Shown in pieces: positions 1-7,393 of a DNA stretch of 9,508 nucleotides (positions within the stretch are counted from its first letter, which is position 1; each line of letters starts with the position of its first letter). Below the pieces are notes generated by a model. It did not search any database, was not told the origin of the DNA, and was given only the letters and a program-made list of their open reading frames with translations. A program made the position numbers and the translations under genes. The stretch is from Elusimicrobiota bacterium (lineage in GTDB: Bacteria > Elusimicrobiota > Elusimicrobia > UBA1565 > JACRDR01): contig JACQPI010000240.1 in NCBI GenBank assembly GCA_016207585.1, positions 1 through 9,508 of the forward strand, written 5' to 3'.

Positions 1-1165
1 AGAGCAATCTAGGCGACTGCGGACCTTTTTCTTTCAGTTGGACCGCCAGATAGGTTGCCGACAGAGCCCCCACGACCGTCCCCAAAAACCAGAACCAGGT
101 TTTCGCGAAGATTCCAGCGCACTTATACTCGAACCCCAACAGGACAACCGTCCCTAGTCCATAGCGACTCAGGATGCCTGCCGTTCCCCGGGAGTACGGC
201 AACATCCCGAATAAAGCAAAGAGAATCGCAAAGAAAACTAAAAGCAAAAACACCACCTTCCAAGATCGCCGCAGAGATGCCATGAAAGGCCGGATCTCGG
301 CATGATGTTCGGAACAGAACCCGCCGACCGCAGAAGCCGCCACGATAGGAGAGGCAAAAAGTCCCGTAAGGATCAGGCCAACCCAAATATCCAGCGCAAC
401 GCTATGCACCAGAGCGAGCGGATGGCTCAAGTGTTCCAGAGTGCCTAGAATATTGTAGCGGCGGTGGGCCCACGTAGGGCCATGGTAAAAGTAAAACCAG
501 AGCACGTAGAGGCCCGCGATGACAACAGCCGGCGCCAATAGGCGCAGAGCCCGACGGAGGTTCAAGCGTCGTTCGATGCCTAGATATAGGACCATCCCGA
601 AAGGCAGTCCCAATCCGAGTTGGCGCACCAGAAAAGCGATCCCCGCGACCGCCGAGGCCCAAAGAAGAAGGTCTTCCCTGTCGCGTCGCAGCGCTTCTTG
701 GAAGAAAACAAGGCTTAAGAGAACCCAAAAAATAAACGGGACATCCGTCATAAACGTAAAACTCAAAAGCAAATAGATTGGATTGGCCCACAGGACCAAG
801 GCCGCCAGAGCGCTGCGGTCGGGCGGCACGTCCAATCCCCGAAGAAGACGATACAACAGAAGAAGAGCTCCCAAGCTCAACGTCAGCGTGGAAATCCTAA
901 GCGCGGCGAAGGAGAGGCCCCAAGGAACGCAAAAAAGCCCGCCAAAAAGAATGTGCCCGACTAGGCTGGGGGAAGCAAAATCCGATATACGCATTGTTCC
1001 ATTTTGAAGCCAATGTTGGACCGAAAGGGTATAAGCCCAGTCGTCATCCAAAGGGTAGTCCCGAAGCGGATTTAATAAAAGAACGCTGGCCGTGAAAATG
1101 AGAAGCACCCAATGTAGAGGCGGACATCGCCGGCGGATGATGCCAAGGATCTCCTGAAGACGCAT
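1..1165 (-). CDS. GT-C-type polytopic membrane glycosyltransferase-like protein (partial, C-terminus off the left edge)
   Basis: An uninterrupted frame of 388 codons runs from ATG at 1163-1165 to the window edge with no stop, so the protein is C-terminally truncated by the window only. It is strongly hydrophobic, with about eight or more membrane segments (for example around residues 18-32, 70-106, 126-155, 168-197, 208-226, 255-282, 303-322, 355-376). After the first segment comes an acidic loop, DYPLDDDWAY (residues 36-45), and later FTFMTDVPF (136-144). This layout, an acidic pair in the first extracytoplasmic loop, is typical of PMT/ArnT-like GT-C enzymes that use polyprenyl-phosphate sugars, so transfer of a sugar at the outer face of the inner membrane is inferred. 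No good Shine-Dalgarno precedes the ATG. It starts 20 bp after the stop of the upstream membrane gene on the same strand, so they are probably co-transcribed. Substrate unknown; base composition is AT-richer than the hpn genes. Confidence 0.82.
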   Translation of the reverse strand, partial: MRLQEILGIIRRRCPPLHWVLLIFTASVLLLNPLRDYPLDDDWAYTLSVQHWLQNGTMRISDFASPSLVGHILFGGLFCVPWGLSFAALRISTLTLSLGALLLLYRLLRGLDVPPDRSALAALVLWANPIYLLLSFTFMTDVPFIFWVLLSLVFFQEALRRDREDLLLWASAVAGIAFLVRQLGLGLPFGMVLYLGIERRLNLRRALRLLAPAVVIAGLYVLWFYFYHGPTWAHRRYNILGTLEHLSHPLALVHSVALDIWVGLILTGLFASPIVAASAVGGFCSEHHAEIRPFMASLRRSWKVVFLLLVFFAILFALFGMLPYSRGTAGILSRYGLGTVVLLGFEYKCAGIFAKTWFWFLGTVVGALSATYLAVQLKEKGPQSPRLL

Positions 1166-1185
1166 GATTAAAGGATCGTAAAGGC

Positions 1186-2904
1186 CTAATTTTTCGAAGC
1201 GATTTTTTTCAACCAGAGGCGCAGGCTTTTCTCCTCGGGAAGGCCGGGCTGCAGGCGGATGTAGCGCTCCACCTCCTCCCGGAGCCGAACAGCCGGCACG
1301 TATCCCTCCATGACAAGCAGCTGCGCCGCGCGCAAATCGTCCGGCCGAAATATCCGGAATTCCCTCTCCCGTACCCACCTCTGCGGAAAGCGCTTGCGCC
1401 GCACGAATATCTGCCCTTGAGGACCCCAATAAATCAGCGCCCACTCCACCTGCGGCAAGAAGTCCAGATAATACGGTCGCAACAGCTTTACTTTCCCGCC
1501 TCCCTTTGGGTAGACGGGCATCGTGAAAAATTGATTCGTCCTGGAAGCGAGCACTACGTCGATCCCGTAGCCATCAAGAAATTTTTTATGATTCTCCGGA
1601 TTTCGAGTCGCCTTCTCCACGACCCGCAGGAAAGGATGGAAAATATAGCGCCCATCCTGGAAAACCCGGTACGATGGTGAAAGTTGATAACCGAGGTAAC
1701 CTCCCCAGGCCCAGGGATTGTAAATTTTGCGACCTCCCAGTACCGCCCGCTCCGACTGCAAGTACTGGGCGATATGCTCCGGGACGAATTGAGGGATAAA
1801 CGCCCGGCGCCTCCCCAGTTCCGGAGCGAGTTTTAAACAAAAAAAACCCAGCAAGGCTCCCCAGCATGCCGTGAGCAGGACGGGTTTTATTCCTTCCCGC
1901 CGCCCCCACCGCAGACGAGCCGAATGAAACGCGCTCACGGGGATGGCGACCAACACGAAATAGGGCAACGTCCTGACGTAAGTGGAAGCCGAAAGGGCGA
2001 GCACGGGAAGGAGGATCATATGTTCCAAGGGCGCGCCGTGATTTTGCAGGAATGAACCCAAAAGAGCCAGGAAACTGGCCAACAAAACCCCCCAGAAAGC
2101 CCATTGCCACGGGTTAAAGATAGAAGCTTCCATCCATTCGTTAATATACTCATGCAGAGGCTCCAGATCCCGCATGTGCGTCAAAAGCACCCGATGCATC
2201 CCGATCCCGTATGGATTGAGGAGCGTCGCGCCCGCGCAGAGAACAAGCAATCTCACGAGGGTCCAAGAGCGGTGCCGCCAAATTTCCAACAGCGCATACA
2301 CCCCGAGCAGGGAAAACCCGTAGACGTACCCCGGGTGGAGATTCGTCCATGCGGCGGCGCCCAGCGCAATCCAGGAAATCTCCTTCCAATTCAGCCGGTC
2401 CGGATCCGCCGCCTCCCGCCGTAGACGCCTTTTTTCAAGAAGGAACCACTCCAGGCTGAATAGAAAAATGGAGAAATTCTCCGGTCGAAGGTCCTGCGCC
2501 GGGACCAGGGCCACCGCCCAGGCCAGCAGCGCGACCGCCGAACCGCCGCTCCCGATGCGATAGAGCCTCAAGGTTCTCCACAACCCCCACGCCCCCCCGC
2601 AAAACAAAGACGCTTTGAGCACGACCAGCCCCCACATGCCCGAGCTCTTCAAAACCGCGTACCATATCAGTTGGGAGAGCCATTCAAAATCGGTCCAGGG
2701 CTTGCCTTCCAGAGTCCAAGAGAGCCAGTCGGTTTGGGGAAGTTTTCTAAATGATACGATGAAGCGCGCCGCGCTCAAATGCCAGAAAAGGTCCGGGTTT
2801 GAAATCGGTAAAAGGAAAATGGCGGCGACCACGCCCCAACACAGGACGGCGAGCAGCCTCTCGGGCCGCGCAAACTTTCTTCCGGGTTCGCCGAATAGGC
2901 GCAT
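1186..2904 (-). CDS. Large polytopic membrane protein, GT-C-like (uncharacterised)
   Basis: Encodes 572 residues from the ATG at 2902-2904. A TTG seven codons upstream (2923-2925) would give 579 residues, but it lies inside an apparent promoter repeat, so the ATG is preferred. One membrane segment near residues 18-34 is followed by NPDLFWHLSAARFI (37-50) and then a loop with TDW, SWTLEGKPW and FEWLSQ (58-78). This pattern (Asp-rich WHL loop, G-x-PW, EWL-x-Q) recurs in a family of uncharacterised GT-C-like bacterial membrane proteins. Many further membrane helices follow. The C-terminal soluble part contains NPWAWGGYLGYQL and FQDGRYIFHP, also usual in this family. A role in transferring sugars from lipid-linked donors, or in surface glycan assembly, is inferred from fold type only; no catalytic residue can be assigned with certainty. 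It is the first gene of a minus-strand unit divergent from hpnJ. Confidence 0.8.
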   Translation of the reverse strand: MRLFGEPGRKFARPERLLAVLCWGVVAAIFLLPISNPDLFWHLSAARFIVSFRKLPQTDWLSWTLEGKPWTDFEWLSQLIWYAVLKSSGMWGLVVLKASLFCGGAWGLWRTLRLYRIGSGGSAVALLAWAVALVPAQDLRPENFSIFLFSLEWFLLEKRRLRREAADPDRLNWKEISWIALGAAAWTNLHPGYVYGFSLLGVYALLEIWRHRSWTLVRLLVLCAGATLLNPYGIGMHRVLLTHMRDLEPLHEYINEWMEASIFNPWQWAFWGVLLASFLALLGSFLQNHGAPLEHMILLPVLALSASTYVRTLPYFVLVAIPVSAFHSARLRWGRREGIKPVLLTACWGALLGFFCLKLAPELGRRRAFIPQFVPEHIAQYLQSERAVLGGRKIYNPWAWGGYLGYQLSPSYRVFQDGRYIFHPFLRVVEKATRNPENHKKFLDGYGIDVVLASRTNQFFTMPVYPKGGGKVKLLRPYYLDFLPQVEWALIYWGPQGQIFVRRKRFPQRWVREREFRIFRPDDLRAAQLLVMEGYVPAVRLREEVERYIRLQPGLPEEKSLRLWLKKIASKN

Positions 2905-2915
2905 TTCCGACGTCC

Positions 2916-2924
2916 AGATTAGCA
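2916..2924 (-). promoter_or_regulatory. Candidate extended -10 promoter for the membrane-protein unit
   Basis: On the minus strand the bases read TGCTAATCT, which fits an extended -10 (TGnTAnnnT). No convincing -35 hexamer lies 16-18 bp upstream, which extended -10 promoters can lack. The predicted start of transcription, around 2908-2910, would leave almost no leader before the ATG at 2904. This would make the transcript nearly leaderless and would exclude the TTG at 2925 as a start. Assigned by eye only. Confidence 0.3.
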
Positions 2925-2957
2925 AAATTCAGCCCCGAACTGCGGTTAATTTGCTAA
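2919..2957. repeat. Inverted repeat in the divergent promoter region
   Basis: The arms are TTAGCAAA (2919-2926) and TTTGCTAA (2950-2957), 8 bp perfect, separated by 23 bp. The arm centres are 31 bp apart, close to three helical turns. This is the AT-rich part of the only intergenic region of any size in the window, between the divergent membrane-protein unit and hpnJ. Each arm coincides with a candidate extended -10 box reading outwards. It may be an operator for a regulator, or simply two mirrored promoters. Confidence 0.55.
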
Positions 2958-2960
2958 AAT
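2952..2960 (+). promoter_or_regulatory. Candidate extended -10 promoter for the hpnJ operon
   Basis: The plus strand reads TGCTAAAAT, a good match to an extended -10 (TGnTAnAAT). The position 17 bp upstream is GC-rich (GCCCCG) and is not a -35 box. Transcription would start near 2967, leaving a leader of about 55 nt before the hpnJ ATG at 3022. It is the mirror image of the element at 2916-2924. Confidence 0.35.
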
Positions 2961-3011
2961 GTGCGTCTACATCGTTCGTGGGCCGTCAAGAGCCAAGTGC
3001 CGCGGACGCCC

Positions 3012-3017
3012 GGGAGG
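3012..3017 (+). promoter_or_regulatory. Ribosome binding site of hpnJ
   Basis: GGGAGG ends 4 nt before the ATG at 3022. It decides the start: the in-frame ATG at 2959 overlaps the candidate promoter and has no such site, and the ATG at 3034 is 16 nt away. Confidence 0.7.
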
Positions 3018-3021
3018 CTGC

Positions 3022-4521
3022 ATGCCGACATTCATGCGCACTTTGTTCCTGAATCCCCCTTCGTATGCCGGCTTCGACGGCGGCGCGGGCGCGCGTTACC
3101 AGGCGACCCGGGAGATCCGCTCCTTCTGGTATCCGACGTGGCTGGCCCAGCCCGCCGCCCTCAATCCCAATAGCAAGCTCATCGACGCGCCCGCCGACGG
3201 CCTCTCGCTGGCCCAAGTCCTTCAAATGGCCCGTGGTTTCGACCTCTGCATCCTGCACACGAGCACCCCATCTTTCGACAACGACGTCCGGGTCGCCGAG
3301 CGCCTGAGACAGGAATACCCCAAGATGCTCATCGGCTTCGCGGGCGCGCACGTGGCGGTCCTGCCCGAGGAATCGCTCAGCGCCTCGAAAGCGATCGATT
3401 TCGTGGCGCGGGAGGAGTTCGACTACACCCTGCGCGAGGTCGCCGAGGGGCGGCCGTGGGCCGAGATCGATGGAATCAGCTACCGCCTCAACGGTTCCAT
3501 CGTCCATAACCGGGATCGGGCCTTGATCGAGAACATGGACGCCCTGCCTTCCGTCGTAGACGTCTATAAGCGCGATCTGACCATCGACGCGTATTACATC
3601 GGCTACCTGAAACACCCTTACGTTTCCCTGTATACGGGGCGCGGCTGCCCGGCGCGCTGCACCTTCTGCCTCTGGCCGCAGACGGTCGGAGGCCACGTCT
3701 ACCGCACGCGAAGCCCGCAGAGCGTCGTCTCGGAAATGGCCAAGGCCAAGGCCGGCTTTCCCCAGGTGAAGGAGTTTTTCTTCGATGACGACACCTTCAC
3801 CGCGGATTTGCCCCGCGCCGCCGAAATCGCGCGCGGCCTGGGCAAGCTCGGCATCACGTGGTCCTGCAACGCCCGCGCCAACGTGCCGTACGAGTACCTG
3901 GAACTCTTCAAGGAAAACGGCCTGCGCCTGCTCCTGGTCGGCTACGAATCCGGCAACCAACAGATTCTCAACAACATCAAGAAAGGCATCCGGCTCGATA
4001 TCGCCCGGGAATTCACCCGCAATTGCCGCAAGCTGGGAATCGTGATCCACGGCACGTTTATTTTGGGACTGCCGGGAGAAACGCGGGAAACGATGGAGCA
4101 GACGATCCGGTTCGCCTGCGATCTCGACGTCGACACGATCCAGGTCTCCTTGGCGGCGGCCTATCCGGGAACCGAATTATACCGCCAGGCGTCGCATAGC
4201 GGCTGGTTCAAAAAGGACGAGCTGGTCCGCAACGACGGGACCCAAGCCGCGACGATCGAATATCCCGGCCTCACCGCCGGAGAGATCAACGACGCGGTCG
4301 CGCGCATGTACGCCCGCTTTTACTTCCGCCCGGCCCCGATAAGCCGCATCGTATGGGCGATGGCGAAGGACTCGCGGGAGCGCAAACGCAGGCTTCGGGA
4401 AGGGTCCGAGTTCCTCAGCTACCTTTGGAACCGGAAGAAAGGCGCATCGAACGGTCGCACGCCCTCGACGACCGCCGCAGCCGGCGTCCGGCGTGAAGAG
4501 GAAGTCTTGGCCGGGCGATGA
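3022..4521 (+). CDS. hpnJ: B12-binding-type radical SAM protein, HpnJ family (hopanoid cyclitol ether formation)
   Basis: 499 residues, close to the usual HpnJ size of about 470. In hopanoid producers HpnJ is the radical SAM enzyme proposed to contract the glucosamine headgroup into the cyclitol ether of bacteriohopanetetrol. The N-terminal section contains the family-typical stretch from LFLNPPS to FWYPTWLAQPAAL (roughly residues 7-50) within a cobalamin-binding-like Rossmann domain (to about 150). The radical SAM core follows, with the iron-sulfur cluster motif C-x3-C-x2-C at Cys209, Cys213 and Cys216 (GRGCPARCTFCLWPQ). Further core signatures are FFFDDDTF, ARANVP, GYESGNQQIL and GTFILGLPGET. 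A basic, low-complexity C-terminal tail of about 25 residues looks unconserved. It is the first gene of the plus-strand operon and overlaps hpnI by the 4-bp ATGA. The start is set by the GGGAGG at 3012. A related radical SAM enzyme acting on another glycolipid is the alternative. Confidence 0.93.
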   Translation: MPTFMRTLFLNPPSYAGFDGGAGARYQATREIRSFWYPTWLAQPAALNPNSKLIDAPADGLSLAQVLQMARGFDLCILHTSTPSFDNDVRVAERLRQEYPKMLIGFAGAHVAVLPEESLSASKAIDFVAREEFDYTLREVAEGRPWAEIDGISYRLNGSIVHNRDRALIENMDALPSVVDVYKRDLTIDAYYIGYLKHPYVSLYTGRGCPARCTFCLWPQTVGGHVYRTRSPQSVVSEMAKAKAGFPQVKEFFFDDDTFTADLPRAAEIARGLGKLGITWSCNARANVPYEYLELFKENGLRLLLVGYESGNQQILNNIKKGIRLDIAREFTRNCRKLGIVIHGTFILGLPGETRETMEQTIRFACDLDVDTIQVSLAAAYPGTELYRQASHSGWFKKDELVRNDGTQAATIEYPGLTAGEINDAVARMYARFYFRPAPISRIVWAMAKDSRERKRRLREGSEFLSYLWNRKKGASNGRTPSTTAAAGVRREEEVLAGR

Positions 4522-5708
4522 TCGACACGCTTTCGAGCTTCGCGCTCTCTCTCGCTTACTTTTCAGGCGCCTTTACGATCCTCTTCGGCGCGCTGAGCGT
4601 ATGGGGCGCGCGGCGCTTCAGGTTCCGACGCTTCGCCGCCCATCCGGCTCCCCCCCCCGTCACGATCCTCAAGCCCATCAAGGGGACGGACCCGGACATG
4701 TACCGGAATCTTTCGAGCTTCCTGAGCCAGGACTACGCGCACTTCCAGGTTCTTTTCTGCATCCAGAACCCCGAAGATCCGGCCCTGCCGGTCCTTAAGC
4801 GGCTCCGAGAGGATTTCCCGCAGGTGGACATGGACATCATCGTCTCCAAAAGCAGGATCGGCTACAATCCGAAGGTCAATAACCTCGCAAACGCCTACCC
4901 CTTCGCCAAGCATGAGATACTCCTCATCTCGGATTCGGATGTCCGCGTCGAGACGGATTTCCTCCGCCGCGTCGCGGCGCCTTTTGCCGACGCCCGGGTA
5001 GGCCTCGTCACCTGTTTTTATCGCATCTCCCACGCTTCGGGCCTGGCCAATATCCTGGAGGGGCTTTCGGTGAACGCCCAGTTCCTTCCGCAGGGCCTCG
5101 CCGCGGCGTTTCTAATGAGGCTGCGCTTCGCGATGGGAGCGGTCATCGCGGTGCGCCGGCGCGCCTTCGACGCTTGCGGCGGGTTCCAGACCCTGGGGCA
5201 GCACTTGGCCGACGATTTCATCCTGGGGCAATCCGTGGTCAACGCGGGGTACCGGCTCGAGTTTTCCGACGCCCTGGTGGACTGCGTCCCCGGCTCGTCG
5301 AACCTCGCCGAGCACCTGACCCATCTGACCCGTTGGACCCGGACCATCCGGGTCTGCCGGCCGTGGGGCTACGCCGGCCTGCTGTTGACCCAGGGCTTCA
5401 GCCTCCTGACCGCCGCGCTCCTGCTCTTCGGCCCGGATGTCGCGACGGTAGCCGCCTGGCTCGCAGTGGGGCTCTGGCGCGTCCTGACGCTCGCCTGGAT
5501 CCACTTGGCGTATCTCTCGAACCCCGGCATCCTCACCCAGCTTCCGTTCGTTCCGCTCGCCGACTGGCTTCAGACCGGCGCCTGGCTGCTTGGTTTTCGA
5601 TCCCGCTCAGTCCTGTGGCGCGGGGAACGCTACCAGATATTGCTGGGAGGACGGCTCGTCCCTCGGGACAAAAGGGCGTCGGCCTCGACCGTCGCGGTCA
5701 CCCCGTAG
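4518..5708 (+). CDS. hpnI: GT2/GT21-type glycosyltransferase, HpnI family
   Basis: 396 residues. HpnI resembles ceramide glucosyltransferases and, in characterised hopanoid producers, adds N-acetylglucosamine to bacteriohopanetetrol at the cytoplasmic face of the membrane. Here an N-terminal membrane segment (about residues 8-30) precedes the GT-A domain beginning PVTILKPIKGTDPDMYRNL. The metal/nucleotide-sugar site is D139-S-D141 (LLISDSDVRV), the second acidic site is D232-D233 (LADDFILGQ), and HLTRW (269-273) stands where processive-type GT2 enzymes have QxxRW. C-terminal hydrophobic helices follow (about 285-365). The ATG overlaps the hpnJ stop as ATGA, so translation is probably coupled; an AAGAGGAAG lies about 14 nt upstream. 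The stop is TAG at 5706-5708, and the same frame stays open right after it into the next gene, which is odd. N-acetylglucosamine as donor and hopanoid as acceptor are inferred from homology. Confidence 0.92.
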   Translation: MIDTLSSFALSLAYFSGAFTILFGALSVWGARRFRFRRFAAHPAPPPVTILKPIKGTDPDMYRNLSSFLSQDYAHFQVLFCIQNPEDPALPVLKRLREDFPQVDMDIIVSKSRIGYNPKVNNLANAYPFAKHEILLISDSDVRVETDFLRRVAAPFADARVGLVTCFYRISHASGLANILEGLSVNAQFLPQGLAAAFLMRLRFAMGAVIAVRRRAFDACGGFQTLGQHLADDFILGQSVVNAGYRLEFSDALVDCVPGSSNLAEHLTHLTRWTRTIRVCRPWGYAGLLLTQGFSLLTAALLLFGPDVATVAAWLAVGLWRVLTLAWIHLAYLSNPGILTQLPFVPLADWLQTGAWLLGFRSRSVLWRGERYQILLGGRLVPRDKRASASTVAVTP

Positions 5709-5717
5709 AGAACGCCC

Positions 5718-6350
5718 ATAGAAGAGCTGCGGCAAGACACCGACGGCTACCTGGCCCGCTACGACCGCGTCCTCTCCATTGCTCTCTCGCGTCGCCTCGT
5801 TAGAACCCGGGTCACTCCAAACCACATCACCACGGCGGGCCTTATCCTGGGGATGGCTGGAGCGCTTCTCCTGTCTTGCGCGGACTATCCCCGCCAGGTG
5901 CTCGGCGCCGTTCTCCTATGGACCTGCTGCATCCTCGACGGTTGCGATGGGGAAGTCGCGCGCCTTAAGCGCCTCGCCTCGCCCTGGGGAGGCCGCTATG
6001 ACGTGATCGCGGACAACATCGTCCACGCGGCCGTTTTCACGGCGATCGCGGTTCAGGTCCGCAGAACCGGGGCGGGACTGGGCTGGATAACGCCGTCCGT
6101 CCTGATGCTCACGGGGGTGCCGGCGAGCATGTACTCCGCGTGGCGGCTCATCTTGAGCAAACCGGAAGCGTCGCGTCCGCCCTCCACCCGCGCCTTCGAA
6201 CGCATCGCAAGCCGGGACTTCATCTATATCGTCCTGGTGTTGACTCTGATCCAACGCCTGGAATGGTTCGTCTGGGGCGCCGCGGTCGGTTCGCACATTT
6301 TCTGGATCGCCCTCTGGTGGACGGCGCGGCGGGGAAGAGGCCTCGCGTGA
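5718..6350 (+). CDS. CDP-alcohol phosphatidyltransferase family membrane protein; non-canonical start
   Basis: About 211 residues if read from ATA at 5718. The family joins an alcohol to a CDP-activated partner in the membrane. The full motif D-x2-DG-x2-AR-x8-G-x3-D-x3-D is present at 5937-6014 (DGCDGEVAR, then GGRYDVIAD), so all catalytic acidic residues are intact. Typical family N-terminal sequence (DGYLARYDRVL, then RTRVTPNHITTAGLILG) precedes the first ATG at 5853, so a start at 5853, as software limited to ATG/GTG/TTG would choose, cuts into the first membrane helix. Between the hpnI TAG (5706) and 5853 there is no in-frame ATG, GTG or TTG, only ATA 5718, CTG 5727 and similar. Because the frame is the same as hpnI, read-through or a broken fusion is also possible. 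It overlaps hpnL by GTGA. Substrate unknown; its placement suggests a part in the same lipid headgroup pathway. Confidence 0.85.
   Translation: MEELRQDTDGYLARYDRVLSIALSRRLVRTRVTPNHITTAGLILGMAGALLLSCADYPRQVLGAVLLWTCCILDGCDGEVARLKRLASPWGGRYDVIADNIVHAAVFTAIAVQVRRTGAGLGWITPSVLMLTGVPASMYSAWRLILSKPEASRPPSTRAFERIASRDFIYIVLVLTLIQRLEWFVWGAAVGSHIFWIALWWTARRGRGLA
6334..6340 (+). promoter_or_regulatory. Ribosome binding site of hpnL
   Basis: GAAGAGG lies 6 nt before GTG at 6347, supporting that GTG as the hpnL start rather than the in-frame ATG at 6140, deep inside the preceding gene. Confidence 0.6.
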
Positions 6351-7393
6351 AGTGGGTCCAGAGGATATTGATCGCGGTCGCCGCGCTTTCGTTCTTCGTC
6401 CTTCTGCGCAAAATCCGATTCGAACAGATATGGAGCCACCTCTCCCAAGTGGGCTGGGGCATGGCGCTCATCCTGGCCCAGGAAATCGTGGCCCATTGCG
6501 CCAATACCCTCGGCTGGCGCTATGCGTTCACTCCCTCCCAGGCCGGGAGGCAACCGCTGGGAGGCCTCTTGCGCCTGCGCATCGCGGGAGACGGCATCAA
6601 CTACCTGACTCCCAGCGGGACGATCGCCGGCGAATTTCTCCGGGCCCAGTGGCTCCCCCACCACCACAGCACCGAGGAGCGCTACAGTTCCGTCGCGGTC
6701 GCCAAGTTCTCCCAGGCGCTCGGCCAGGCGCTGTTCATACTGCTCGGCCTGGCCCTGGTCGTAGGCCCCCTGCCGCTCTCCCAGGAGGGGAAACCCCTTT
6801 TCCGTTACGCGCCGTGGGTTCTCATGGCCGTCCTATCCGCCGTCGCGGCGGGAGCGCTTTGGGCAAGACGGCGCGGGCGGCGCCCGCCGGCTCGAGCGAC
6901 CCGCCGGCCGCAAGCCCAAAAGCCCGTTTCCCCGTGGTCAAGCCTCGGAGCGGTTCCTCAACAGTGCCTGAACTTCCTCTACGCTCACCCCGCGCGCTTC
7001 CTGCTCTCGACGTTCTGTTTCATGTTCGGCTTCGCGTGGGGCACCTTCGAGGCCTATTGGATATGCCGTTTCCTGGGAGCGCCGGTCTCGCCCACGACCG
7101 CGATGGCGATCGAGGTCCTGTCGCAGCTCTTCGACATGATGTTCTTCATGGTCCCGGCCAAGATCGGCACGCAGGAGACCGGGAAGACCGTCGTCTTCGC
7201 GGCCCTAGGGCTCAAGCCCAGCGTCGGCTTCGCTTTCGGCATCGTGCGCCACATCCGGGAGCTATCCTGGGCCGGCTTGGGGCTGATGCTCTGCTCCCTG
7301 CGTTATAAAAGTCCCGGGAGGGCCGATCCCCTCCAGCACGATCCCGAGAGCCTCCGCCAAGTCGCGCACGCGCGGACTTGTGAGCGCCAATAG
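6347..7393 (+). CDS. hpnL: Polytopic membrane protein, HpnL-like (lysylphosphatidylglycerol synthase TM-region family)
   Basis: 348 residues from a GTG that overlaps the preceding stop as GTGA. It has about seven or eight membrane helices and the family landmarks: a conserved loop NYLTPSGTIAGEFLRA (residues 85-100), and MVPAKIGTQETGKTVV (268-283) at the position of the P-G-G-x-G-x-QE motif of this flippase-like family. An Arg-rich loop (RRRGRRPPARATRR, 174-187) follows a hydrophobic stretch and is probably cytoplasmic. HpnL is found with hopanoid genes and is thought to move or retain the lipid across membranes; this is not proven biochemically for this protein. The family core seems to end near residue 320 (about position 7305). 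The last 28 or so residues are hydrophilic and are encoded opposite the 3' end of hpnK, suggesting loss of an earlier stop. Family certain to fair degree; the HpnL label rests largely on neighbours. Confidence 0.82.
   Translation: MKWVQRILIAVAALSFFVLLRKIRFEQIWSHLSQVGWGMALILAQEIVAHCANTLGWRYAFTPSQAGRQPLGGLLRLRIAGDGINYLTPSGTIAGEFLRAQWLPHHHSTEERYSSVAVAKFSQALGQALFILLGLALVVGPLPLSQEGKPLFRYAPWVLMAVLSAVAAGALWARRRGRRPPARATRRPQAQKPVSPWSSLGAVPQQCLNFLYAHPARFLLSTFCFMFGFAWGTFEAYWICRFLGAPVSPTTAMAIEVLSQLFDMMFFMVPAKIGTQETGKTVVFAALGLKPSVGFAFGIVRHIRELSWAGLGLMLCSLRYKSPGRADPLQHDPESLRQVAHARTCERQ

Noticed and set aside
402..791. Minus-strand frame of 129 codons in the left block
   Set aside because: It lies in another frame within the 388-codon membrane protein gene, which covers the whole stretch without a stop.
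2959..3021. Upstream ATG extension of hpnJ (21 extra residues)
   Set aside because: The extra residues are Arg/Cys-rich and unlike HpnJ N-termini, the ATG overlaps the candidate -10 box, and the best ribosome site precedes 3022.
2986..4050. Open frame of 354 codons on the minus strand
   Set aside because: Antisense to hpnJ, which has unmistakable radical SAM motifs; the reverse product shows no recognisable domain and is a GC-driven shadow.
6352..7308. Open frame of 318 codons on the plus strand
   Set aside because: It lies in the +2 frame inside hpnL; Arg/Pro/Gly-rich and without membrane helices or motifs.
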